A DNA stretch of 14,287 bases. It comes from Chloroflexota bacterium. Lineage in GTDB: Bacteria; Chloroflexota; Anaerolineae; Promineifilales; Promineifilaceae. This document shows, one piece after another, positions 1 to 6,842 of this stretch. The notes beneath the pieces were generated by a model that worked only from the letters and a program-made list of their open reading frames with translations, did no database searches and was not told where the DNA came from. Within the stretch, counting starts at the first letter, position 1, and each line of letters starts with the position of its first letter. The stretch lies in NCBI GenBank assembly GCA_008501785.1, contig QQUD01000832.1, forward strand, positions 1-14,287. Reading direction: 5' to 3'. The position numbers and the translations under genes were made by a program.

Positions 1-2
1 TC

Positions 3-1091
3 CGACAATCTCAACTCTACCGCAAAATTGCCAACACCTGGTCCGTAAGGCAGGAGGCTAACGAGGCGCTTCAGGCATTTCAAACAGCTGAACAGGTATT
101 GGGCAAACCGGGGGAAACGGCCAGGGATGCCTGGCGGCAAGAATGGTTATGGATTCAGATTGACCGTCTTTGGGTGCTGTACCTCATAAACCGTAATGAA
201 GAGATGTCCCAACTATCAGAGCAAATGCGCCCTGTGTTGGACAAATATGGACTGCCTGTCCAACGCGGTTTTTATTTTCAACGATTGATGCTGCTTGGCT
301 ACCGGCGCGAACGTTATGTGCTGTCACCGGAAACAATTCGGCACACGCAGGCGTCGTTGACCGCTATTGAGGAATCTGGACACATCGGCCAGATTGCTTT
401 TGCCCGCTTCGCACTGGGGATGTCTCATCTTTGGTGCGGATGGCATGGCAACCTGGATGAGGCGGAATGCCATATGCAGATGGCGCAAAGTGAAGCGGAA
501 GAAATTAGCGACGTCGTGCTGCAATCGCGCATTTTAACTTACCTGACGCTAATTTATAGACGCCGGCGAGACATTGACAAAGTTCGCGACTATTTACCAC
601 GCGCAATGGCTGCATCCCAAAAAGCGAATATGCAGCAATATATCGCTCAGACGCAAGGCAATATGGCCTGGCTAGCCTGGGTTGAGGGGGACCTGAAGAA
701 AACCCAAAAGATGGGGCAAGCCTCTTTAGAAAATTGCAAATCGATTCCTACCATTATGCCATTTTGGGGAATGGGATTATGGCCGCTAATTGCTGCCAAT
801 GTACAACTAGGCGATATTGCCGCTGCTGTCACCCATGCCCAATTATTGTTGGACCCCAGGCAATTGCGAATGCCGGAGGGGGTGACGGCCGTTCTGCAAC
901 AAGCCATCATCGCCTGGGAAACAACCAACCAGATACAGTCCACTCTCATCTCAATCAAGCACTCCAACAGGCACAAACATATCACTATTTATAGCGTGAC
1001 CCCACCAGAAAAGGCGGGTCTTGTACCCACCCAGTCGAGGGCGACCACGAGGGTACGCTCCTACTTTTGGACATTCTCCGCGAAATCCTAA
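3..1091 (+). CDS. C-terminal TPR region of a large signalling ATPase, left-truncated, frameshifted near its end
   Basis: The frame is open from the left edge, so the N-terminus lies outside the window. What is visible is almost all helical repeats of TPR type, with paired blocks such as ALGMSHLWCGWHGNLDEAE, YLTLIYRRRRDIDKVRDYL and NMAWLAWVEGDLKKTQKMG. This layout is known from the C-terminal halves of very large bacterial AAA/STAND ATPases attached to SARP, LuxR or adenylate-cyclase domains, where the TPRs act as a protein-binding scaffold; the family assignment is inference. Near position 920 the natural ending switches frame: the -1 frame gives NNQPDTVHSHLNQALQQAQTYHYL and a stop at 992-994, a normal end for this fold. 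The frame that stays open instead reads on through a palindromic repeat to 1091, giving an unrelated, Arg-rich tail. The cause is either a 1-base deletion in the genome or an assembly error. Confidence 0.75.
   Translation, partial: RQSQLYRKIANTWSVRQEANEALQAFQTAEQVLGKPGETARDAWRQEWLWIQIDRLWVLYLINRNEEMSQLSEQMRPVLDKYGLPVQRGFYFQRLMLLGYRRERYVLSPETIRHTQASLTAIEESGHIGQIAFARFALGMSHLWCGWHGNLDEAECHMQMAQSEAEEISDVVLQSRILTYLTLIYRRRRDIDKVRDYLPRAMAASQKANMQQYIAQTQGNMAWLAWVEGDLKKTQKMGQASLENCKSIPTIMPFWGMGLWPLIAANVQLGDIAAAVTHAQLLLDPRQLRMPEGVTAVLQQAIIAWETTNQIQSTLISIKHSNRHKHITIYSVTPPEKAGLVPTQSRATTRVRSYFWTFSAKS
1013..1064 (-). repeat. Dispersed palindromic repeat, copy A
   Basis: The reverse complement of this stretch matches 6584-6634 at nearly every position: about 51 aligned bases with only a few substitutions, sharing the core GTGGTCGCCCTCGACTGGG. 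It starts just after the natural stop of the TPR gene (992-994). Copy A has lost the outer CCCCTAC arm seen in copy B. It looks like a REP/MITE-like non-coding repeat without its own gene. Confidence 0.75.
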
Positions 1092-1217
1092 AGGGCCACA
1101 ATTGACTGAGCAGGAACGCTTTTGGAACGCTTGCTTTTGTACACTTTCCCTAGGAATCACAGAAACAAAGTTTAATCAAATGCTTGGAACTGGGACATTT
1201 GCCCATGCCAGCACGAT

Positions 1218-1253
1218 GAGGAGGTACTGATGAAAAGGAAAGTTTCTGTTTAG
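1218..1253 (+). other. Seven-codon leader ORF with a strong ribosome-binding site
   Basis: GAGGAGGT at 1218-1225 lies four bases before ATG at 1230, which opens a short frame MKRKVSV ending in TAG at 1251-1253. The frame is the same as that of the gene at 1287, so this may be a tiny leader peptide, or the original start of that gene cut off by a nonsense codon. The next in-frame Met (1287) has its own weaker site. I cannot choose between these from sequence alone. Confidence 0.35.
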
Positions 1254-1286
1254 GGAGGTTTGGGCATCTTTTACCAGGAAGCTGTC

Positions 1287-1496
1287 ATGAACGAGAAAAG
1301 TGAAAGGACGTACTCTCAGATGTTTACGCTGCGGGTGTGGGTTGAGGATGTGGGAAACAGCCGTATTGAATACCGCAGCACCCTTAAACACATCCTCAGC
1401 GGCGAAACCTACCATTCTCGTGATTGGACCACATTGATTCATCACCTGGAAACTGCGTTTGCAACTGAACCGCCGCATCTCAAGCCAGACGAGTAA
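1287..1496 (+). CDS. Small orphan protein (69 residues)
   Basis: I do not recognise a named family. The protein is soluble, with no signal peptide or membrane segment. A central stretch, LRVWVEDVGNSRIEYR followed by STLKHILSGETYHSRDW, looks like two or three beta strands and a short helix, and it ends in a charged tail. ATG 1287 is chosen because AGGAAG ends five bases upstream; an in-frame TTG at 1260 would have the Shine-Dalgarno sequence too close. A decayed second copy lies at 2024-2200, on the other side of the next gene. That duplication is the best evidence that this is a real gene. It probably shares a transcript with the following gene, 44 bases downstream. Function is unknown. Confidence 0.6.
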   Translation: MNEKSERTYSQMFTLRVWVEDVGNSRIEYRSTLKHILSGETYHSRDWTTLIHHLETAFATEPPHLKPDE

Positions 1497-1540
1497 TCAA
1501 TTAATGGTGCTAAATGATGAATAAGCAGGAGGCTATGAAA

Positions 1541-2023
1541 ATGAGCGTAACCATTACAAGTTTAGTTAGGGGTGAAACAAACCCACAAATCCGAACCGAT
1601 CAAAAAAAGGTGATAAATATTGATTTTATTATTATTGGCGATCCGGCGGCTACACATACGGGTGATGGAAATGATGAGCGTACAGATTGGACTTTTGATT
1701 TTACAATACATCCTGTCTATCCATCATTCTCAACATCACAAGAACTAAAATTTGCCCGCCTTACCCTGATGTTAGCGCCTAAAAATAAGCTGATCACAAC
1801 AGATTTAGTCGAGATTGACGGGTTGCATCAAATTGCGACACCAATTATTCAAACGCTACCCGCAAACGGCCGTGTGCACACGGTCACCATTGAACTGCTT
1901 GACTATTATTGCTCTGCCAACATTCTCGAAATTTTGGTCAGGCATGATGGCCAGCTTCCCATGAAATATCGAGACGATGCGATTGTTTCTTATGCGCACC
2001 TCGAATTGTCTCATGCTTGCTGA
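1541..2023 (+). CDS. Orphan beta-rich protein (160 residues)
   Basis: No family is recognised. The sequence alternates hydrophobic strands (INIDFIIIG, WTFDFTIHPVY, ARLTLMLAP, HTVTIELLDYY, ILEILVRHDG, IVSYAHLELSH) and has no signal peptide or transmembrane segment, so a beta-sandwich fold is a reasonable guess. The start is set by AGGAGG at 1527-1532, eight bases before ATG 1541. ATGs at 1535, 1517 and 1514 are in frame but lie too close to, or upstream of, this site. The gene sits between the intact small gene (1287-1496) and its decayed copy (2024-2200), so the pair may have been duplicated as a unit and then eroded. One ACGGCCGT palindrome falls in frame as Asn-Gly-Arg. Confidence 0.65.
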   Translation: MSVTITSLVRGETNPQIRTDQKKVINIDFIIIGDPAATHTGDGNDERTDWTFDFTIHPVYPSFSTSQELKFARLTLMLAPKNKLITTDLVEIDGLHQIATPIIQTLPANGRVHTVTIELLDYYCSANILEILVRHDGQLPMKYRDDAIVSYAHLELSHAC

Positions 2024-2200
2024 AGATAGTGCGGCTTGAATTGGTTGCGTTGGTAGATGGGCAAACGGCCGTTTTGAAATTCTTAACACTCTTAAATACG
2101 TTCTTAGAGGCAATCCAACTACTTCTGAAAATGGCTGATTTTTATCAGTTATCTTGAGATTGTGTTTGCACCAGTTCCGTCGCATATTGAGCCAAGCAAA
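2024..2200 (+). pseudogene. Decayed paralogue of the 1287-1496 small gene
   Basis: Reading three frames in turn recovers a diverged copy of the small protein. Frame 1 gives VRLELVALVDG (from 2029), frame 0 gives NGRFEILNTLKYVLRGN (from 2064), and frame 2 gives WLIFISYLEIVFAPVPSHIEPSK (from 2132). The intact copy has NSRIEYRSTLKHILSGE and DWTTLIHHLETAFATEPPHLKPD at the same places. At least two frameshifts, near 2060 and near the AAAA run at 2127-2130, break it, and no start codon or Shine-Dalgarno sequence remains. It is therefore a pseudogene, unless the frameshifts are sequencing errors. Confidence 0.65.
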
Positions 2201-2287
2201 AACTATTGTAGCCAACCATCTTGTTGAATAAAAGAGATTTTAAAGAAAAAATCTTAGCACTTCAATTAAATAAAAGGAGGCGAAAAA

Positions 2288-3622
2288 ATGAACAAAAAAG
2301 AATTAGAAAAAATGTTAATTGATCCACAAGAAGTCAAGAAGTTTTCGAAAGTGATTAAAACTTGTTTGAAAGATGAAGAAAAATATGAAAGGCTCACAAG
2401 CTTTATTAAAGTTCACGATTCAATTAACAGAGTTAAGCTCACAAAAGAAGAAATACTTAGAAACGATAATGATTACATTGAATCCCCCAATCTTCTCAAT
2501 AATATGGGATTGATTTTGCCTGAACTTAAGCAAGAAAATAAAAAAAACACATTAAAGATTCTTACAGACAGATGCCGTAAGGATCCGTCAATTGCAAATC
2601 AGTTACTTGTTGAAAATGCAATTAACCAACTCACAATACGAAATGAGATTGACACAGAAGCTGAGCAGTTGATTGAAAGGGCAATAGAATTATTAAGTAC
2701 ACCTTTCAGTTCAGAAGATGTAAAAACTAGTGAAGTAGATAATATCTGGTCTCGATTGTTTAGACGTGATGATCAGGCAGGAGGTTCTTACTTTATAAAT
2801 CATGGGCCAGGATTTGTATATCGCCGTACTCGCAGAAGGGCATTAATAGGAGCTTGGCTTAATGAAGCAATATCTTCTTTAAATGTTAACGCCTCTGAAG
2901 ATGAAGTGTCAGGTGATGTAATTTTATTCCAACATGATCGATTTCAAGGTCGCTATGCAAGATTTTCCACCACTTTGAATGATCCAGTCATTCGCCATAA
3001 CATTAATAATTTAAGAAGTCATATCGATAATAAGACGTCTTCGATATTAGTAGTGCGACATTTCAGAAACGAATTGGAATTACCAATCGGTGATTTGTTC
3101 GACGGACTTGGTTATACGATTCGGATTGAAAATACTGTCAATGATATGCCGGGAATTGTGATGCGAGGACATCCGATTATTACATGGGACATGTGGCCTG
3201 AAGGATCCCCCCGTAGTCAAAGAGATCCTCATCCCAATGACTCTAGTAGAAGATTTGTTTATGTAAAAATCCCCGTTACCCTTAGCCATCGAGATTTCGC
3301 TTTCAGTTATGATGCCGAAATGCGATATTGGATTTACTTATGGATTGATGATAGTGGGAATCTAAGTGGATATGTTGCACATTCTGGGGTCTGGGTTGAG
3401 CCAAGTTTTCTTCGAAGGCGAGTCAGGCGCGAGGTTGAAGATCACCTTCCAGAGAGCGAATCAATTGTTAACGATACACTTAATGAAATATTTGCTTTTC
3501 TTAATCTTTATCTTGGGCCATTTGATAGGCAGTATTTCCTTCCAGGCTCTGTTGATTCCGAAGTTTCTGAGCAATACGGACACTGCGAAGACGATATTAC
3601 ATTGGTTTTAGTACGACGATAA
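2288..3622 (+). CDS. Beta/gamma-crystallin-motif protein, AT-rich, 444 residues
   Basis: Three parts are visible. Residues 1-150 are charged and helical and rich in Lys, Glu and Asn, with no signal peptide. Residues 209-258 carry a beta/gamma-crystallin Greek-key motif: VILFQHDRFQG matches the aromatic-to-Phe-X-Gly signature (F214, F219, G221), and DNKTSS (247-252) matches the calcium-site pattern [ND][ND]xx[ST]S. Only one such motif is clear, whereas calcium-binding members normally pair two. Residues 290-444 form a Trp/Tyr-rich region (YWIYLWIDDSGNLSGYV, then DDITLVLV near the end) that I cannot name. AAAGGAGG at 2273-2280 lies seven bases before ATG. Base composition is visibly more AT-rich than the neighbours, and the ACGGCCGT palindrome is absent, which together suggest horizontal acquisition. 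It converges with GH43, leaving only 19 bases between stops. Function is unknown. Confidence 0.75.
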   Translation: MNKKELEKMLIDPQEVKKFSKVIKTCLKDEEKYERLTSFIKVHDSINRVKLTKEEILRNDNDYIESPNLLNNMGLILPELKQENKKNTLKILTDRCRKDPSIANQLLVENAINQLTIRNEIDTEAEQLIERAIELLSTPFSSEDVKTSEVDNIWSRLFRRDDQAGGSYFINHGPGFVYRRTRRRALIGAWLNEAISSLNVNASEDEVSGDVILFQHDRFQGRYARFSTTLNDPVIRHNINNLRSHIDNKTSSILVVRHFRNELELPIGDLFDGLGYTIRIENTVNDMPGIVMRGHPIITWDMWPEGSPRSQRDPHPNDSSRRFVYVKIPVTLSHRDFAFSYDAEMRYWIYLWIDDSGNLSGYVAHSGVWVEPSFLRRRVRREVEDHLPESESIVNDTLNEIFAFLNLYLGPFDRQYFLPGSVDSEVSEQYGHCEDDITLVLVRR

Positions 3623-3641
3623 GAAAATGTGACTGTATACA

Positions 3642-5243
3642 TTAATAATCACGCCCCACATACGCAAACCAATCAAAATCAGCCACATTTTCGCTGGGCT
3701 GCCCGTTGCTGCTGGCATATAGGCCGATGTACGCACCGACAAAACCATCTGCAACGGGGGTGCTGAGAATACGGCCGTTAACGGCTTCAGCAATAGGCTG
3801 CCATTGTTCAGCAGTGGTGGCAAAGTAGAAGCTGTAGGCTTGCCCAACGGCTTCCACTTTAAAGTAAAAGCGTGAGCCAGACACAGGTTCTTCGGCGAGG
3901 AGGGTTTCTTGGCCGCGTTCTCTTTTGATCAGTCGAAGGGCGGGAGTTCCCGTTTCACTGCCCATGACTATCATTCGAAAATGAAAATCATTATTTTGCA
4001 GTAGCACCACACCCGCACTTTCATTTGCTGATTGGGGCGCAAAATCCATTGTCGTTCGTGCTGCAAAGTTGATATGCTGCTGCCTGCGCCCCACAAAACT
4101 AGGATTAACACGCTCAGACAGCTTTTCAGGACGCAATTTCAATCGTAAATGCCCTGGACGATCTTCCAAACTCCAAAATTTCTCACGCGGGGTGCGCAAG
4201 AAATTCCAGCGATAGTCTAGCGTAGGTGTGTCAAAATGGTCGGTTGTGGGCAAGCTGTGCCAACGATGTTCTGGTAAATCTGGTGCCTCATGCTCAAATT
4301 CAACCCGGCCAATACCTGGGCTGACAATCGGCCACCCATTTTCCCAGCGTACCGGTGCCATAAATGTTTCTCGCCCCAAATTGTAGAAATAGCCATCATA
4401 CGGCCGCATCGCCAGCATCACCATCCACCACTCACCATGTTGCGTTTCCACCAAATCGGCATGACCAGTTCCCACAATTGGGTAATCCATGCCCAAATGA
4501 CGGTGCGTTAAAATTGGGTTTTGATGATTCAGTTCGTAGGGTCCGGTAATCTGTTGGCTGCGAGCAATTGTTACCGAATGATAGTGTCCCGTGCCGCCTT
4601 CAGCTACCATCAAATAGTAATATCCATTTATTTTGTACAGATGGGGCGCTTCGGCGTGTAAATTCCCTTTGACCGCGCCATCCCACAGCGAATATCTTTC
4701 ACCCTTCAACTGCATCGTTGCCAAATCTAGCGCTTGCAGCCAGATTTCACGATGTCCGATATAACTTTCGCCTGCTGGTGGTTTGCGATTTCCCGTGTAC
4801 CAGACACGCCCATCATCATCGAACAGGAGGGAGGGGTCAATGCCTGGTGCATCATCCAACCAAAATGGTTCAGACCAAGGGCCAGCAGGATCAGTTGCTG
4901 TCACAATAAAATTGCGGCAACCATCAGCTTCTTGGCCTAAATTGTAGGTATCATCATTCATAACCAATGTATTGATGACGTAAAAAGTGCCTTCGTAATA
5001 GCGAATCGTGGGCGCATAAAGTCCACGCGATGCCGCCAGACCATCTAGCGGCAGTTGACTAGGGCGGTCTAACACATGCCCAATCTGCCGCCAGTTGACG
5101 AGATCGCGGCTGTGGAAGATGGGTAAGCCAGGAAAGTACTCAAATGTTGAGGTAACCAGATAGTAATCTTCACCAACCCGACAGATGGAAGGATCGGGGT
5201 AAAATCCGGGGATGATTGGATTGCGATACGTTCTTTTTTGCAT
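3642..5243 (-). CDS. GH43 beta-xylosidase / alpha-L-arabinofuranosidase
   Basis: This is a glycoside hydrolase of family 43, releasing xylose or arabinose from short xylan or arabinan fragments by an inverting mechanism. The five-bladed propeller covers roughly residues 5-320. All three expected acidic residues are visible: D17 in FYPDPSI (base), D136 in GIDPSLLF (pKa modulator) and E198 in HAEAPHLY (acid). Residues about 335-530 form the concanavalin-like C-terminal domain usual for XynB-type enzymes, starting at DHFDTPTLDYRWNFLR. The length of 533 fits XynB-like members. No signal peptide is present, so it probably acts in the cytoplasm on imported oligosaccharides. CAGGAG lies about seven bases before ATG. 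It is a single-gene unit with its own promoter and LacI-type operator upstream. The exact substrate cannot be read from sequence. Confidence 0.93.
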   Translation of the reverse strand: MQKRTYRNPIIPGFYPDPSICRVGEDYYLVTSTFEYFPGLPIFHSRDLVNWRQIGHVLDRPSQLPLDGLAASRGLYAPTIRYYEGTFYVINTLVMNDDTYNLGQEADGCRNFIVTATDPAGPWSEPFWLDDAPGIDPSLLFDDDGRVWYTGNRKPPAGESYIGHREIWLQALDLATMQLKGERYSLWDGAVKGNLHAEAPHLYKINGYYYLMVAEGGTGHYHSVTIARSQQITGPYELNHQNPILTHRHLGMDYPIVGTGHADLVETQHGEWWMVMLAMRPYDGYFYNLGRETFMAPVRWENGWPIVSPGIGRVEFEHEAPDLPEHRWHSLPTTDHFDTPTLDYRWNFLRTPREKFWSLEDRPGHLRLKLRPEKLSERVNPSFVGRRQQHINFAARTTMDFAPQSANESAGVVLLQNNDFHFRMIVMGSETGTPALRLIKRERGQETLLAEEPVSGSRFYFKVEAVGQAYSFYFATTAEQWQPIAEAVNGRILSTPVADGFVGAYIGLYASSNGQPSENVADFDWFAYVGRDY

Positions 5244-5268
5244 GGGGTGTCTCCTGTTCGCAAGGTTC

Positions 5269-5294
5269 CGGTAACGTTACCGAAAACGTTGCCG
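5269..5294. promoter_or_regulatory. LacI-family-type operator pair upstream of GH43
   Basis: CGGTAACGTTACCG (5269-5282) is a perfect 14-bp palindrome with a central CG, the usual form of LacI/GalR-family operators. It is followed by a weaker copy, CGAAAACGTTGCCG (5281-5294), with the same AACGTT core. The two centres are 12 bp apart. The sites cover the expected transcription start of GH43, a classic position for sugar-responsive repression. No lacI-type gene is in the window, so the regulator must be encoded elsewhere. Confidence 0.6.
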
Positions 5295-5297
5295 GAA

Positions 5298-5325
5298 AGT
5301 ATAACGTGAGCTGTGACTTTTGCAA
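5298..5325 (-). promoter_or_regulatory. Sigma-70-type promoter of the GH43 gene
   Basis: On the minus strand TTGCAA (5320-5325) and TATACT (5298-5303) are separated by 16 bases. The -10 box matches TATAAT at five of six positions and the -35 box matches TTGACA at four. The operator palindromes lie directly downstream, between the -10 box and the ribosome-binding site. Confidence 0.55.
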
Positions 5326-5400
5326 AAAAAATCAGCAATTCAGGTAAGGTCATCGCATATTTCCAATATTCTCAATTGTAAAGTGCAAGATTTTCATACG

Positions 5401-5431
5401 GGTAGGAAAAATATCTGCATTTCTCCTATCC
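5401..5431 (-). terminator. Imperfect hairpin after the lipoprotein gene
   Basis: GGTAGGAAAAAT (5401-5412) pairs with ATTTCTCCTATCC (5419-5431) around a six-base loop, with one bulge and one mismatch. It begins 20 bases past the stop codon of the 5451-6305 gene. No clear T-tract follows on the minus strand, so termination is only a possibility. Confidence 0.25.
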
Positions 5432-5450
5432 ATATGAATAATCTTTCGAA

Positions 5451-6305
5451 TTAGCTGGCGTTTACGGTTTGTGCAGATGCAACTGAAAGGCTCTGGCTGG
5501 AATTGGCGGCAGCAACGCTGAATTGGTTCAGCAAGTCACCGGTTTGTTGATTGTAGCTGCTATTACTCGTCCAGTTGTTTGCTACGTGAACCCCGTTCCA
5601 GAATACGCCACCACCGGATGCACCTTCGGTTAATCCATTTGCTAACTTCAATTGGGGAACGCCGTTTTCTGAATCAACGCTTTCAACTAAAACCCAATCT
5701 ACGTGTGCTGTTTCGCCATCCCAATCAACTTGTGCAACTTCCATACCAACCTGCAATGAAAGCGAATCATGCGATTGGAATTCGGCAGAAGGAACACCCA
5801 TCATCTCGAATAATCCCGTCTCGCCGTATTGGCCAAAATCGAGGATTAATGTTTCTGCATCGACGGCGACGACGGTAACGGCCGTTAACGGCATATCCTG
5901 CAAAACCATCTCACCGCGCCAGTTCTTGACAGTCACCTGAATCAGTTCGGCATTGTCAACATCGGCTAATGGTATGCCGTAATGGTTGTGGGTGACGAGA
6001 TAACGGCCGTCTTTCACTGTCCCATGTCCAACGCCACCATCAACGAATTCGCCCTTCTGGCCGCTGTCATCTTTTTGCCAACGGCGTACATGTAAACGAA
6101 CCGTTGCGGACAAAACCTGCTGTGCCATTGCATCACAATCTGCCTTCATCTCTTCGCTTGGACGTGCGCAAGAAGGAGCTGTTTCCACAACAACCTCTGG
6201 CGTAGGAACCGTATTTGGCTCAACTGTTTGATTCAATTCTGTTTGGCATCCCAACAAAAGTAATTGTGCTAAAACCATCAAACTGAGTACAAAATTGCGA
6301 TTCAT
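5451..6305 (-). CDS. Lipoprotein with a trypsin-like serine protease fold
   Basis: The N-terminus is a lipoprotein signal: a basic start, a hydrophobic run, then LLLLGC with the lipidated Cys at residue 20. A Pro/Thr/Val-rich linker (about 21-50) leads to a chymotrypsin-like domain. The likely catalytic His is H106 in YLVTHNHYG and the likely nucleophile is S230 in EGASGGGVF, which corresponds to the GDSGG motif with Ala for Asp. The third member is uncertain: around VAVDAETLILDFG the usual DxxxDLALL pattern is not intact, leaving D149 or D156 as candidates. It may be an active surface protease or an inactive relative. A Shine-Dalgarno GAGGGA lies about seven bases before ATG. The upstream region carries an 11-bp periodic repeat that looks like a response-regulator site. 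Confidence 0.72.
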   Translation of the reverse strand: MNRNFVLSLMVLAQLLLLGCQTELNQTVEPNTVPTPEVVVETAPSCARPSEEMKADCDAMAQQVLSATVRLHVRRWQKDDSGQKGEFVDGGVGHGTVKDGRYLVTHNHYGIPLADVDNAELIQVTVKNWRGEMVLQDMPLTAVTVVAVDAETLILDFGQYGETGLFEMMGVPSAEFQSHDSLSLQVGMEVAQVDWDGETAHVDWVLVESVDSENGVPQLKLANGLTEGASGGGVFWNGVHVANNWTSNSSYNQQTGDLLNQFSVAAANSSQSLSVASAQTVNAS

Positions 6306-6364
6306 GTCACGTCCCTCTTTGTGTTGAAATCAAGCAAAACCGTTATTGATTTCAGTCTCGTAGA

Positions 6365-6418
6365 GGGGCGTGAACGAGGAGTGACAGGGGCGTGAACGGG
6401 ATGTCACCTAGCGTGAAC
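6365..6418 (-). promoter_or_regulatory. PHO-box-like direct-repeat operator
   Basis: Read on the minus strand, GTTCACG occurs three times at 21-22 base spacing (6411-6418, 6390-6397 and 6368-6375 on the plus strand as GCGTGAAC). Related units GTGACAT and TGTCACT lie between them, giving five units about 11 bp apart. Tandem seven-base units with four-base spacers are the known architecture of PhoB/OmpR-family sites, and GTTCAC is close to the actinobacterial PhoP unit. The array ends 60 bases before the lipoprotein ATG, so it probably activates that gene. The identity of the regulator is inference. Confidence 0.45.
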
Positions 6419-6583
6419 AAATCGTGATCAATGCACTTTTCCAGGAAAAACACACCGGAAAAATGTATTTCGCTTCAAAAATGGTAAATTTTTAGGATCG
6501 GTAGGTTGTGTGGGCGGGGGGGCAACAACGGATTGGATTAATAAACAAAGGTTCAATAGGAATTCAGGGGGTTGACATCACCG

Positions 6584-6640
6584 GTAGGGGCGTACCCTTG
6601 TGGTCGCCCTCGACTGGGCGGGTACAAGACCCACCCCTAC
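6584..6640 (+). repeat. Dispersed palindromic repeat, copy B
   Basis: This 57-base element is bounded by GTAGGGG and its complement CCCCTAC, with inner arms TACCC and GGGTA, so it can fold back on itself. Copy A at 1013-1064 is the same element in opposite orientation. It is a non-coding REP/MITE-like unit. Confidence 0.75.
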
Positions 6641-6696
6641 AATTGGCAATTCCCCATGAAATCTCAAAGAGCCTGAATAGATTAAGAGGGAGAGCC

Positions 6697-6729
6697 GTTA
6701 ATTGTTGACTGTTAATTGTTGATTGTTGA
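6697..6729 (+). repeat. Short tandem repeat of GTTAATTGTTGA
   Basis: Two 14-base units (6697-6710 and 6711-6724) differ only at one of their last two bases and are followed by a partial GTTGA. No coding or regulatory role is evident. Confidence 0.6.
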
Positions 6730-6810
6730 AAAAGCCGTTTTTATCCAAATGAAGGGTGAAGATTGCCGTTTTGCGTTCGAGGTTGTTTATGTCTGTGGGA
6801 ATATCAAAAT

Positions 6811-6842
6811 AAAACGGCCGTATTTTCCAATACGGCCGTTTT
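6811..6842 (-). terminator. Intrinsic terminator built from two ACGGCCGT palindromes
   Basis: AAAACGGCCGTA (6811-6822) and TACGGCCGTTTT (6831-6842) are perfect complements, forming a 12-bp stem with an eight-base loop. Read on the minus strand, the stem is followed by a T-rich run (TTTTATTTTGAT). It lies 24 bases past the stop of the 6866-8725 gene, a normal position for a Rho-independent terminator. Confidence 0.75.

Noticed and set aside
915..922. GGGAAAC as a programmed -1 frameshift site in the TPR gene
   Set aside because: The heptamer is not in the register needed for tandem slippage from the reading frame; a 1-base deletion explains the change better.
2235..2254. AGATTTT/AAAATCT hairpin as a riboswitch or terminator before the crystallin gene
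   Set aside because: Only a seven-base AT stem in AT-rich DNA; too weak to call.
5305..5316. GTGAGCTGTGAC as a CRP-like site upstream of GH43
   Set aside because: The two half-sites are not inverted with the six-base spacing that CRP needs.
6697..6729. CRISPR-like array or iteron origin
   Set aside because: Only two 14-base units with no spacers and no adjacent cas or replication gene.
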